The translations under genes were made by a program, and so were the position numbers. From Flavobacterium sp. LC2016-01 (GTDB lineage: Bacteria > Bacteroidota > Bacteroidia > Flavobacteriales > Flavobacteriaceae), in contig NZ_WMIC01000010.1 of the NCBI RefSeq assembly GCF_009711135.1, forward strand, positions 1 through 64,000: 64,000 bases of DNA. The letters are read 5' to 3'. Under the pieces are notes generated by a model. The model was given only the letters and a program-made list of their open reading frames with translations. It had not been told where the DNA came from and ran no database searches. Shown here one piece after another: positions 28,827 through 37,553 of this stretch (positions are counted from its first letter, which is position 1; every line of letters starts with the position of its first letter).

Positions 28827-29846
28827 TTATTTTTTTTCAAAATAAAGATAATCGGTGCTGTTGTTTATATTACGCAATCTTATTTGCGAGTTATTAAATT
28901 CAAACAGTTTCCAATTATAATTTAATTTACCAAGTAATTCTGAATTGAAATTGAGCTGCAGTTCCCTAACACCATTTTGTAATTTAGTTTCCCATTGACC
29001 AGTTTCTGAAACAGCACCTTTTGAAGCAACTACTGTTTTGTCACTTTTAAAGGTAAAAGAATAACCGCTGTACGAAGCTGTTTTTTCTGATTCATCATAA
29101 AAGTAAGGTATTTGCCAAGAACCATTTGTTATTGTTGCTGTAAAATCAAGGGTTACAATGTTATTTTCGGGACAATAATCAATAGCATATTTTATTGCAT
29201 TTTCAAACTCTAAATTATTGGTAATTGACTTTGTCTGATTATTATAATCTACTACAGAAATTGGATATTGTAAAGAAATGTACTGACTGCTGTTCAAATT
29301 TTTTATAAAATTAAAAAATGCCTGGTCACTGATAATCGATACAGAACTTGCAATTTGATTTGCACTGTTATAAATATTTATGGTTATCGGATAATTGATG
29401 TTTAGTCCATTGATTTTAGATAAAAGGTCAGGATACTGATTCCAATAATCAATTAAAGCATCAAAATCAGCTTCATTTGGGATCAATTTTTCAACGTAAT
29501 TATAATAAACCATTGTTACCGGAAAATTTATTTTCACAATATCATTGTCACTATTGCTGGCATTGATATTATCTATTACTTTTTGATAATCGGCAGCCGA
29601 ATTAACCGCAATTTGTGTATTATTAACAGTAACAGTATAGGGAGGTTTTATAGTACAATAAGTAGATCCGTCGATCACATTATCCTTGACCGTTTGAACC
29701 ATTGCAACCCTTTGCAGATAAGAGGTTATAGGAGAAGCAGTTGTTACTGTTCCTTGTGCATTATTGACTTGCTCGTCCATTTCACTTTGACAAGACAGCA
29801 AGAATAAGAAAACTGCTATTGATAAATATTTTTTAAAAGGGAACAT
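28827..29846 (-). CDS. lipoprotein with tandem YP-type repeats
   Basis: 339 residues with a lipobox ending at C19 (LFLLSC). From about 60 to 250 there are four related units of roughly 55-60 residues. Each has a core like IKPPYTVTVNN, INFPVTMVYYNY, INYPITINIYNS or LQYPISVVDYNN, followed by a helix of about 15 residues (for example DYQKVIDNI or DFDALIDYW). The C-terminal 90 residues form a separate beta-rich domain (SGYSFTFKSDKTVVASKG). I do not know the family. It is divergent from the ECF sigma gene and has a perfect copy of the proposed ECF promoter 124 bases upstream, so it probably belongs to that regulon. Confidence 0.75.
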   Translation of the reverse strand: MFPFKKYLSIAVFLFLLSCQSEMDEQVNNAQGTVTTASPITSYLQRVAMVQTVKDNVIDGSTYCTIKPPYTVTVNNTQIAVNSAADYQKVIDNINASNSDNDIVKINFPVTMVYYNYVEKLIPNEADFDALIDYWNQYPDLLSKINGLNINYPITINIYNSANQIASSVSIISDQAFFNFIKNLNSSQYISLQYPISVVDYNNQTKSITNNLEFENAIKYAIDYCPENNIVTLDFTATITNGSWQIPYFYDESEKTASYSGYSFTFKSDKTVVASKGAVSETGQWETKLQNGVRELQLNFNSELLGKLNYNWKLFEFNNSQIRLRNINNSTDYLYFEKK

Positions 29847-29969
29847 ATTTATATTTTTACAAAGGTAATAAAATTTAAGAAGCTGTTTTTTAATAAATTG
29901 CCAACAAAGGTTTCAGTTTCATTTTTTTAATCTCTAATTATTACAGGAAATTTACATTTCATCTATGTA

Positions 29970-29998
29970 TAAAACAATCAGCTTTTATTTTACCCTAC
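29970..29998 (-). promoter_or_regulatory. proposed ECF promoter, copy 1 (repeat lipoprotein)
   Basis: On the minus strand GTAGGGTAA (29990-29998), 13 bases, then TGTTTTA (29970-29976). It is identical in both boxes and spacing to copies at 30562 and 34116. Transcription would start near 29962, 115 bases before the lipoprotein start. Confidence 0.7.
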
Positions 29999-30043
29999 TT
30001 AAAATAAAAACAAATACTTTTACACTGAAAATTGAAAATCGAA

Positions 30044-30559
30044 ATGCCAACTAAAAACCAATCAAATACTTGCGACGAAATAATTTTTTCGTCTTTCTTC
30101 AAAAGTCAGATAAAAGCACTTCGGAATTTTCTTTTCTACAAATATGGCAATATGGAGCAGGCCGAAGATCTGGCTCAGGAAGCATTTGTTAAACTTTGGA
30201 AAAACTGTGCCTCGGTGCCATTGGAAAAAGCAAAATCATTTATTTATACCGTTGCAAATAACAGCAGCCTCAATGAAATTGCGCATCAGAAAGTTGTTTT
30301 GAGATATGAGAAAAACTTCACAGGTATGGATAAAACAAATGAAAGTCCTGAATATATTCTGGAAGAAAAACAATTTCAAGCCAAACTTTTGAAAGCCATT
30401 GAAAATTTGAATGAAAAACAGCGCATTGCATTTTTGATGCATCGAATTGACGGAAAGAAGTATAGCGAAATTGCTTTAGATTTAAATATTAGCGTAAAAG
30501 CAGTAGAAAAGCGTATTCATTTGGCTTTGTTAAGCTTACGCAAAGAAATTGATTTGTAA
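30044..30559 (+). CDS. ECF RNA polymerase sigma factor
   Basis: 171 residues when started at the ATG (MPTKNQ). Region 2 contains FRNFLFYKYGNMEQAEDLAQEAF-like sequence with the AEDLAQEAFVKLW motif near residue 40. Region 4 is a helix-turn-helix (LNEKQRIAFLMHRIDGKKYSEIALDLNISVKAVEKRIHLA). There is no other domain. It precedes fecR and a TonB-dependent receptor with an STN domain, the usual surface-signalling arrangement of Bacteroidota. Three copies of a shared promoter motif flank it and its neighbours and are its likely targets. Confidence 0.9.
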   Translation: MPTKNQSNTCDEIIFSSFFKSQIKALRNFLFYKYGNMEQAEDLAQEAFVKLWKNCASVPLEKAKSFIYTVANNSSLNEIAHQKVVLRYEKNFTGMDKTNESPEYILEEKQFQAKLLKAIENLNEKQRIAFLMHRIDGKKYSEIALDLNISVKAVEKRIHLALLSLRKEIDL

Positions 30560-30561
30560 AA

Positions 30562-30590
30562 GTAGGGTAAATGCAGTTCCAATTGTTTTA
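30562..30590 (+). promoter_or_regulatory. proposed ECF promoter, copy 2 (fecR-TonB receptor)
   Basis: GTAGGGTAA (30562-30570), 13 bases, TGTTTTA (30584-30590). It lies directly between the sigma stop codon and the fecR start at 30610, so fecR and the receptor can be induced separately from the sigma gene. Confidence 0.7.
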
Positions 30591-30609
30591 ATGAAATAAT
30601 AGCAGTACA

Positions 30610-31509
30610 ATGAAAAAGAATCACTTATTAGCCAAATGGCTCAGCAATGATTTATCAGAGGATGAATTAGCTGAATTTGAAGCAAGCCCTGATTTTGAAA
30701 AATACCAAAAAATAAAAAATTATACTGCTCATTTAGAAGTAGATGATTTTGATGAAAATAACATGCTGGCGAACATTCTTAAACAGGAAAAAGAAACTCC
30801 AAAAGTAGTTTCCTTACACAAAAAATGGATGTTTCGAGCGGCAGCAATATTTGTGTTGGCTTTAGGAATTACTTTTGCCATGAAGTTTTTAATGCCACAG
30901 ACACAGACAGCAAATTTTGGAGAAAAAACCTCTTTTTCATTACCGGACAACTCTGAAGTAGTTTTAAACTCTGGTTCTGAAATAAACTATAAAAAATGGA
31001 ATTGGGATAATAACAGACATCTTGAACTAAAAGGAGAAGCTTATTTTAGAGTTGCTAAAGGCCGTAAATTTGAAGTAGAGACCAATTTAGGGAAAGTAAC
31101 CGTTTTAGGAACTCAATTTAATGTAAAAGCGAGAAAAAATAGATTTGATGTAGTATGTTATGAAGGTCGTGTAAAAGTAAATTATGCTGACACTCAAATT
31201 TTATTAACGCACGGGCAGAGTGTGAGTTTTGAAAATGGAAAACAAGCCAATTTAATCGTAACTTCGTCAAAACCAGAATGGATTGACAATCAAATTTGCT
31301 TTTATAAAGAAAATATAAAGAGCATCTTAGATGAAGTTGAAAGGCAATATAATATCACAATCGAATTAAATACAAAAGATACAACTTCCTTATTTACAGG
31401 GAAATTACCCGCTAAAGACTTAAATGTTGCCTTACAGATTATTAGCACAACCTATCATTTGGAGGCCAAAAAAGTGTCCAAAAATAAAGTAATTTTTGAC
31501 GGAAAATAA
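30610..31509 (+). CDS. FecR-family anti-sigma factor
   Basis: 299 residues. A cytoplasmic anti-sigma segment (about 1-70, with AKWLSNDLSEDELAEF), one transmembrane helix (about 74-92) and a periplasmic FecR domain (about 100-195, LPDNSEVVLNSGSEINY and GEAYFRVAKG) follow one another. A C-terminal DUF4974-like domain (about 230-299) completes it. It should hold the sigma factor at the membrane until the TonB receptor reports ligand. Its stop codon directly abuts the receptor start codon, which implies coupled translation. Confidence 0.9.
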   Translation: MKKNHLLAKWLSNDLSEDELAEFEASPDFEKYQKIKNYTAHLEVDDFDENNMLANILKQEKETPKVVSLHKKWMFRAAAIFVLALGITFAMKFLMPQTQTANFGEKTSFSLPDNSEVVLNSGSEINYKKWNWDNNRHLELKGEAYFRVAKGRKFEVETNLGKVTVLGTQFNVKARKNRFDVVCYEGRVKVNYADTQILLTHGQSVSFENGKQANLIVTSSKPEWIDNQICFYKENIKSILDEVERQYNITIELNTKDTTSLFTGKLPAKDLNVALQIISTTYHLEAKKVSKNKVIFDGK

Positions 31510-34044
31510 ATGTTGCTCCCCAAACAATTTCATTTTTTGTTTTTTTTGTTTTTCGTTGTTCTTGGCATTAATGCTCAGGACAAGGGAGAACTTGTGCCAT
31601 TAAAAAACGTCATAATTGAAATTGAGCAGCAACATCATGCAAGCTTTAATTATATTGAGGAAAATGTTGTTGGGATTAAAGTAATACCTCCAAAAGAGTC
31701 ACTTTCTTTAGAACAAAAACTGGAATATCTTTCAAAGAAAACTAATTTATCATTTGAAAATATTGGAAACAAATTCATTAATATTTATAAAAAAGATAAT
31801 GAACCACAAATAGTTTGCGGATACATTTTTTCCAGCGCAGATAATAAACCAATTGCCAACGCAAATGTTAATACAAGCAGCAAAACTCAGGCTGTAACCA
31901 ATTCAAATGGTTACTTCGAATTTAAAAAAGAGGATGCAACAGTATTCGTAATCAGCCACATCGGATTCATAACTAAAAGAATTACGGCCGTTAATTCAGA
32001 CGCGAAAAATTGTCTTAAAATTTTACTGGAGCCAGAAGTTACAGAACTTGCGGAGATCAAAACGAATGCTATTTTAGCTTCCGGAATTTCAAAAAATAAA
32101 GACGGATCATTTGAAATTAAACCCAAGAAATTCGGTATTCTGCCCGGGCTTATAGAACCAGATGCGTTGCAGGCGATGCAGCAAATTCCGGGTGTAAACA
32201 GTATTGATGAAAGTGTGTCAAGCATCAATGTTCGTGGTGGTACGCATGATCAGAATTTATTTTTATGGAACGGAATACGAATGTACCAAACGGGACATTT
32301 TTTTGGTTTAATATCGGTTTTCAATCCCAATTTGGCACATACAATTTCTATTTATAAAAATGGAAGTTCAGCATTTTATGGAGAAAGTGTTTCCAGTGTC
32401 GTTTCTATTTCTTCTACTCCTGAGACGGCAGAAAAAAATACTTTCAGCGCAGGAATAAACATGATTAATGCTGATGTTTATGCGAAATACAATCTTTCGA
32501 AAAAAAGTTATATCGAAATTTCAGCACGTAAATCCATTACTGATTTTGTAGAAACACCTACTTACAAAGAGTATTTCGACAAAATATTTCAAAATACCAC
32601 TATCACTGATTTTTCGCAAAATCAAAATGTAGATTATCGCAGTGATAAAAAATTTGGATTCTATGATGCCACCTTAAAATTTGGTCAAAAAATAGGAAGT
32701 AAAGACTTGATCGTACTGGATTTAATTACGATAAAAGACAATTTAGAAGTTTTTCAAAGCGCTGAAGGAAATAACATCTACAGATCAGAAAATAACATTT
32801 TACGCCAACAAAATTATGGTGGAAATTTGTCGTGGAAGAGAAATTGGAACAGCTTCAATACCACAAAAATTAATGTTTACAACTCAGCCTATGAGCTTTT
32901 GGCCAATCAAAAAACAACGAATGCAAATCAAATCGCCATTCAGGAAAATACAGTTAATAATAACGGAATTAATTTGGAGAACAACCATATAATTAATTCT
33001 AAATTTAGTTTTAATGACGGCTATCAATTTAACGAAATTGGCGTTACTAATTTAGAAGATGTTACTAATCCTGATTTTTATCGTAAAGTTAAAGATGTTC
33101 TGCGAACACACGCTTTAATCTTGGAAGGAAAATATAATGACACCATTTCTCGAATATATTTTAAGGCAGGAACGCGAATTAATTACATCGAAAAATTTAA
33201 AAAATATATTGTAGAACCCCGAATTCAATTCAGTTATGGTTTTAATAAAAGTCTGAATCTTGAATTGCTGGGCGAGCTAAAAAGCCAAAATTCGCAGCAA
33301 ATTATTGATTTGCAGAAAGATTATTTTGGTATCGAAAAAAGACGCTGGATTGTCTCAAATAATACCACAATCCCTATTCAGAAAAGCAGGCAATTATCTT
33401 TAAATTTATTCTACAAAAAGAATGACTGGCTGTTGGATATAGAAAATTTTTATAAAAAAGTAACGGGAATTACAACCTCGAGCCAAGGTTTTCAAAACCA
33501 ATTAGAGTTTGTTAAAACAACTGGCGACTATGAAGTTTGGGGAACCGAAATTTTGGTTCAAAAAAAGATGAATCATTTTTTGACATGGCTGAGTTATACG
33601 TATAACCATAATAATTATCATTTTTCTAATTATGAATACCCAATTTTCCCTAACAACTTTGAGCTGATGCATACGGTATCGTGGGCAGGAATGTATGAGA
33701 AAAATAATTTCAAAATTGCTTTGGGAACAAAATTATCTTCGGGCAGACCAAATACGTTGCCTAATACTTCTCAAATTGATGCTTCAAATCCTGTACTGGT
33801 TTACAATAAACCAAATGATACCAACTTAAATATTTTTTCACAAGTGAATCTTTCTTCGACTTATAAGTGGGAAACTGAAAAAGGCATTCAATTTAAATTA
33901 GGTATATCGATCTTAAATATCCTAAACAAGAAAAATGAAATCAGCGAATATTATAGAATAAGTTCTTTAACAAATTCTATAGAAGAGGTTGAAACATTTG
34001 CATTACAGCGAACTCCAAACTTGAGTTTTAGAGTTTCATTTTAA
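31510..34044 (+). CDS. TonB-dependent receptor with STN signalling domain
   Basis: 844 residues. Signal peptide (about 1-22), then an STN-like domain (about 28-95, ending KFINIYKK), a carboxypeptidase-regulatory-like domain (about 100-180) and a plug containing GLIEPDALQAMQQIPGVNSIDESVSSINVRGGTHDQ. A beta-barrel follows, ending in TPNLSFRVSF. It is shorter than SusC proteins and has no SusD partner, so it behaves as a FecA-type transducer. The STN domain would contact FecR. The ligand is unknown. Confidence 0.9.
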   Translation: MLLPKQFHFLFFLFFVVLGINAQDKGELVPLKNVIIEIEQQHHASFNYIEENVVGIKVIPPKESLSLEQKLEYLSKKTNLSFENIGNKFINIYKKDNEPQIVCGYIFSSADNKPIANANVNTSSKTQAVTNSNGYFEFKKEDATVFVISHIGFITKRITAVNSDAKNCLKILLEPEVTELAEIKTNAILASGISKNKDGSFEIKPKKFGILPGLIEPDALQAMQQIPGVNSIDESVSSINVRGGTHDQNLFLWNGIRMYQTGHFFGLISVFNPNLAHTISIYKNGSSAFYGESVSSVVSISSTPETAEKNTFSAGINMINADVYAKYNLSKKSYIEISARKSITDFVETPTYKEYFDKIFQNTTITDFSQNQNVDYRSDKKFGFYDATLKFGQKIGSKDLIVLDLITIKDNLEVFQSAEGNNIYRSENNILRQQNYGGNLSWKRNWNSFNTTKINVYNSAYELLANQKTTNANQIAIQENTVNNNGINLENNHIINSKFSFNDGYQFNEIGVTNLEDVTNPDFYRKVKDVLRTHALILEGKYNDTISRIYFKAGTRINYIEKFKKYIVEPRIQFSYGFNKSLNLELLGELKSQNSQQIIDLQKDYFGIEKRRWIVSNNTTIPIQKSRQLSLNLFYKKNDWLLDIENFYKKVTGITTSSQGFQNQLEFVKTTGDYEVWGTEILVQKKMNHFLTWLSYTYNHNNYHFSNYEYPIFPNNFELMHTVSWAGMYEKNNFKIALGTKLSSGRPNTLPNTSQIDASNPVLVYNKPNDTNLNIFSQVNLSSTYKWETEKGIQFKLGISILNILNKKNEISEYYRISSLTNSIEEVETFALQRTPNLSFRVSF

Positions 34045-34051
34045 TTCTTTT

Positions 34052-34100
34052 TTACAAGAGTTGCATTAACTCTTGTTCTTCATTTAATTTTTTTTTCAAA
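34052..34100 (+). terminator. intrinsic terminator after TonB receptor gene
   Basis: ACAAGAGTT pairs with AACTCTTGT (34068-34076), followed by a T-rich tract a few bases later. It isolates the receptor transcript from the downstream ECF promoter copy. Confidence 0.6.
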
Positions 34101-34115
34101 AAATAATTTTCTTAG

Positions 34116-34144
34116 GTAGGGTAATCTGCGTTAAGACTGTTTTA
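34116..34144 (+). promoter_or_regulatory. proposed ECF promoter, copy 3 (envelope operon)
   Basis: GTAGGGTAA (34116-34124), 13 bases, TGTTTTA (34138-34144). It heads the six-gene operon starting at 34356 and leaves a leader of about 205 bases. The leader contains a small palindrome (GATAGTTTACTATC) and an unassigned 20-codon frame at 34171-34233. Confidence 0.7.
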
Positions 34145-34355
34145 CTATTGAATCTTATTAAAAGAATAAAATGACACTTTTAAGCAACTCGATAGTTTAC
34201 TATCCTACCTATTTTTTATATGACAGTTCATAATAACAGCTGATAAGTTATGGAACGAATTGCTCATTAAAAAAAAGCATGATTTCTTGATTATTAAATG
34301 CTTTACAGTTTATGTAAACAATCCCATCTTTTAACATCAATTTAATTAAAAAACT

Positions 34356-35264
34356 ATGAAATTAAAACAAATTACATTCGGTTTGGCTGCTCTTTCAGCA
34401 GCACTATTTTTCTTTGGCTGCAGCAGCGACAATGGTAATGATACAACGACACCTCCGCCTGTTCAAGAAACAAAAATGGAAATTTCGCTTTCTAACAGCG
34501 CTACATTAGGTTCTTATCTTTCAGATAAATCTGGACGATCTTTATATTTTTTCGCAACTGATGCAAACGGACAATCATCTTGCACAGGAGGATGTGAAGC
34601 TTTGTGGCCTGTTTTTTTTGTAGATAATTTGACTGCAGATAAATTAGGGGCAGGGTTAACATTAGCAGATTTTGGATCTATAACCACTGCATCGAATAAA
34701 AAACAATTAACATATAAAGGATGGCCGTTGTACTATTATGCGCCACTCTCAGCAGGCGATGGATATGGCGGTGCTGGAGTGAATACACCAGAAGCTGCAG
34801 GCAAAACCACAGGTGATGGGATAGACGGTACTTGGTTTATTGCAAAACCAGATTATTCAATTATGATTGTAAGAAGCCAGTTAAAAGGTCATGATGGTAA
34901 AAACTACAAATCAGATTATACAGTTGGCGATGGCGTAACTACTTATTTTACAGATGCCAAAGGACTGACCTTGTACACCTTTAAAAATGACAATTTCAAG
35001 AAAAACAATTTTACGGCTGCTGATTTTTCAAACAATGGAGTTTGGCCAATTTATGAAACAGATAAAATTGTTGTTCCTTCTAATCTGGACAAATCAAAAT
35101 TTAGTGTTATTACCGTATTTGGCAAATCACAGTTAGTTTATAATGGCTGGCCTTTGTACTATTTCGGGCAAGACGCAAGCGTACGTGGTGCTAATAAAGG
35201 AATCAGTTTCCCTAGTCCTGGAGTTTGGCCAGTACCAGTAAAAGATATACCGCTCGCAATATAA
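34356..35264 (+). CDS. lipoprotein with four COG4315-type secreted repeats
   Basis: 302 residues, lipobox ending at C22 (FFFGC). The mature protein carries four repeats of the COG4315/PF03640 type (conserved YxFxxD-like motif). The segments are SGRSLYFFATDANGQ, KGWPLYYYAPLSAGD, KGLTLYTFKNDN and NGWPLYYFGQDAS. A CTGGCEALWP cysteine pair follows the first. It is the first gene of the operon behind ECF promoter copy 3. The family is of unknown function and is often found beside redox proteins, which fits the cytochrome gene here. It probably sits in the outer membrane or at its surface. Confidence 0.85.
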   Translation: MKLKQITFGLAALSAALFFFGCSSDNGNDTTTPPPVQETKMEISLSNSATLGSYLSDKSGRSLYFFATDANGQSSCTGGCEALWPVFFVDNLTADKLGAGLTLADFGSITTASNKKQLTYKGWPLYYYAPLSAGDGYGGAGVNTPEAAGKTTGDGIDGTWFIAKPDYSIMIVRSQLKGHDGKNYKSDYTVGDGVTTYFTDAKGLTLYTFKNDNFKKNNFTAADFSNNGVWPIYETDKIVVPSNLDKSKFSVITVFGKSQLVYNGWPLYYFGQDASVRGANKGISFPSPGVWPVPVKDIPLAI

Positions 35265-35318
35265 ACTGAGTATTGAGTATAAAAATTGATAAATCCTGAT
35301 ATTAAAAAGCACAGAAAA

Positions 35319-35714
35319 ATGAATAAAAAAGTCATACTAATTATTTTGACACTGGCCGTATTTGCGCTAATAGGTTTCTTTTCTTATAACTATATAATGC
35401 ACGGCGGCGCCAGAAATTTAGCAACAGAAGAAACAAATTTCACAGTTACTTCTGAATCCATAACAGCTGAATTTCTTGCAGATATTGAAGCTGCAAATAA
35501 AAAATATTTGGAGAATGCTGTAGCAATAAAAGGGAAAATTACTGCCATTAATGGTAAAGAAGTAATTCTCGATAATGCGATTATCTGCAGCTTTAAAGAT
35601 CAGGATTTATCAATAAAAAAAGAACAAATAGTGACTGTAAAAGGTAGAATTGTGGGGTATGATGATTTGATGGATGAGTTAAAATTAGACCAATGTTTTA
35701 TAATCAAAAATTAA
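35319..35714 (+). CDS. membrane-anchored OB-fold protein
   Basis: 131 residues from the ATG (MNKKVI); an upstream TTG in the same frame is less likely. An N-terminal transmembrane anchor (about 5-25) is followed by a roughly 90-residue OB-fold domain resembling the tRNA_anti-like group (AVAIKGKITAINGKEVILDNAIICSF and VTVKGRIVGYDDLMDELKLDQC). These small exported OB domains occur in Bacteroidota next to DUF5777 proteins. It is 4 bases from the next gene, so it is co-translated. Confidence 0.75.
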   Translation: MNKKVILIILTLAVFALIGFFSYNYIMHGGARNLATEETNFTVTSESITAEFLADIEAANKKYLENAVAIKGKITAINGKEVILDNAIICSFKDQDLSIKKEQIVTVKGRIVGYDDLMDELKLDQCFIIKN

Positions 35715-35718
35715 TTAA

Positions 35719-36582
35719 ATGAACATAAAATTATTTTTATCCTTAGCATTTTTTCTTTCGGTTATAGGCCATGCTTCAGCACAAGATGATTTGCTAAAGG
35801 AATTGGATACTATAAAATCCAAAGAAAAACAGGCCGAAACGTTAGGTTTCAAAGGGCTCCAGATTTGCAATATGCAGTCGACAAAATTAACCGCCAAAGG
35901 TGAGTGGTATGTATTAATTTCTCATCGTTTTGGTGATTTAACTCAAGGATTTGATAATTTTTTTGGATTAGATGACGCGTATACCAAATTAGGAGCAATT
36001 TACGGATTGACAAATTGGTTGTCGGTTGGAGCATCAAGACAAACGAATAATAAGATTTATGAACTGACCGCAAAATACAGGCTAAAAAATCAGGAAGAAA
36101 ATGGTTTTCCTGTTTCTATTGTAGGGTATAATACTATGGATATCAACACAAATTTGAGTACAGATCAATACCCATATTTGGAGTTTAATAATCGTTTAGC
36201 GTATACAACACAATTGTTAATTTCAAGAAAGTTTTCGGATAAGATTACACTTGAAATGGCGCCCATTTACATTCATAAAAATTTGTATGATGAAACAACG
36301 GAGAGAAAAGATCAATTTGTTCTGGGACTTGGCGGAAGATACAAATTCACAAAAAGATTAAGTATGAATCTTGAATATGCGCCCCGAATAGATGCACCAG
36401 AAAATGATGTGTATCATAATTTACTTTCGGTAGGATTGGATATTGATACCGGCGGACATATTTTTCAGATGGTATTCTCAAATTGCCAGACTATGAATGA
36501 TGTCTATGTGTTTTCTAATGCGACTGGAAAATGGAATGGCGGAGGTATTTATTTTGGATTTAATTTATATAGGGTTTTTTAA
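35719..36582 (+). CDS. DUF5777-family beta-barrel protein
   Basis: 287 residues with a signal peptide (about 1-21, ending HASAQ). Segments such as GEWYVLISHRFGDLTQGFDNFFGLDDAYTKLGAIYGLTNWLSVG and VYHNLLSVGLDIDTGGHIFQ are characteristic of DUF5777 proteins, which are predicted outer-membrane barrels. Function is unknown. It lies inside the six-gene operon, 4 bases after the OB protein and 17 before the cytochrome. Confidence 0.82.
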   Translation: MNIKLFLSLAFFLSVIGHASAQDDLLKELDTIKSKEKQAETLGFKGLQICNMQSTKLTAKGEWYVLISHRFGDLTQGFDNFFGLDDAYTKLGAIYGLTNWLSVGASRQTNNKIYELTAKYRLKNQEENGFPVSIVGYNTMDINTNLSTDQYPYLEFNNRLAYTTQLLISRKFSDKITLEMAPIYIHKNLYDETTERKDQFVLGLGGRYKFTKRLSMNLEYAPRIDAPENDVYHNLLSVGLDIDTGGHIFQMVFSNCQTMNDVYVFSNATGKWNGGGIYFGFNLYRVF

Positions 36583-36599
36583 AATTAATACAATATGCA

Positions 36600-36944
36600 A
36601 TGAAAAAAATAAAAATATTTTTAATGGCAGTGCCAAGTGTGTTTATTGTTTCTTGTGAATCAAACACCTATAGTGAAATAAGCAGACCGGCCGGAAATCC
36701 TACTTATGAGGCTAATATTGAACATATTGTTGAACATAATTGTCTTAGCTGTCATTATGGGGCAAATCAATATCCTAATTTAGAAACCTATGAAGGTGTG
36801 AAAAATGCTTGTCTTAATGCCAATTTGGTTTGTCTGATTGAATCTAATTCCTGTGGAGAAAGAATGCCTCAGGGAGGAAGTCTGCCTCAAACCGATATTG
36901 ATATGATAAAACTTTGGGTAACTAACGGATTTATTAAAGAATAA
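36600..36944 (+). CDS. c-type cytochrome-like lipoprotein
   Basis: 114 residues, lipobox ending at C19 (FIVSC). One heme c attachment motif CLSCH at C48-C51-H52 is seen, and a methionine in RMPQGG near 91 is a possible second axial ligand. Other cysteines (about 68, 76, 82) are unusual for such a small domain. It is probably held in the periplasm by a lipid anchor and shuttles electrons. It lies between the DUF5777 barrel and the YceI gene. Confidence 0.82.
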   Translation: MKKIKIFLMAVPSVFIVSCESNTYSEISRPAGNPTYEANIEHIVEHNCLSCHYGANQYPNLETYEGVKNACLNANLVCLIESNSCGERMPQGGSLPQTDIDMIKLWVTNGFIKE

Positions 36945-36950
36945 GCCAAG

Positions 36951-37496
36951 ATGATGAAAAAAATAGCACTTATAATAGTATTCCTTTTTTTGGGAAATAT
37001 AATTTTTGCCCAAAAGATGATGACCCGAACCGGACAAATAAAATTTGAAGCCTCTGTACCTTCTTTTGATCCTGTTGCCGCCGTAAATAATTCGGTTTCT
37101 GCAATTCTTGATGAATCGAATGGTGAGTTTGCTGTTTTAGCTTTGGTAAAAGCATTCAAATTTAAAATTCCTTTAATGGAAGAGCATTTTAATGAAAATT
37201 ATATGGAGTCTTCTGTATATCCAAAAGCAACCTTCAAAGGGAAAATCTTAAATTTTGATGCTTCGAAATTGGCTTCTTCTAAAAAATACGATTTAGAAGG
37301 AGATTTGACCATACACGGTGTTACAAAAAAAATTAAAACAAAAGTAAACGCAGAACTTAAAGATCGTAAAGTATATATATCTGGAAATTTTACAGTTAAG
37401 AATCAAGATTTTAATATCAAAATACCAAGCATTGTAAAAAGCAAAGTGTCTGAAGATGTTCAAGTTAGTTTGGATCTAGTTCTTGATGAAAAATAG
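36951..37496 (+). CDS. YceI-family lipid-binding protein
   Basis: 181 residues with a signal peptide (about 1-20). The YceI fold is indicated by GQIKFEASVPSFDPVAAVNNSVSAILDESNGEFAVLALVKAFKFKIPLMEEHFNENYMES and the VYPKATFKGKI, LEGDLTIHGVTKKI strand motifs. YceI proteins are periplasmic lipocalin-like barrels that bind polyisoprenoid or quinone-like lipids. It starts 6 bases after the cytochrome gene, which would allow a lipid-quinone and cytochrome partnership (inference). Confidence 0.88.
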   Translation: MMKKIALIIVFLFLGNIIFAQKMMTRTGQIKFEASVPSFDPVAAVNNSVSAILDESNGEFAVLALVKAFKFKIPLMEEHFNENYMESSVYPKATFKGKILNFDASKLASSKKYDLEGDLTIHGVTKKIKTKVNAELKDRKVYISGNFTVKNQDFNIKIPSIVKSKVSEDVQVSLDLVLDEK

Positions 37497-37553
37497 CAAA
37501 ACTATATAATCGATAGTTTTTTAATCTTTTTTATTAATCTAAAAAACATAATT

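Noticed and set aside
36121..36129. GTAGGGTAT inside the DUF5777 gene, similar to the ECF motif
   Set aside because: Last base differs, no TGTTTTA at 13 bases, and it lies within coding sequence.
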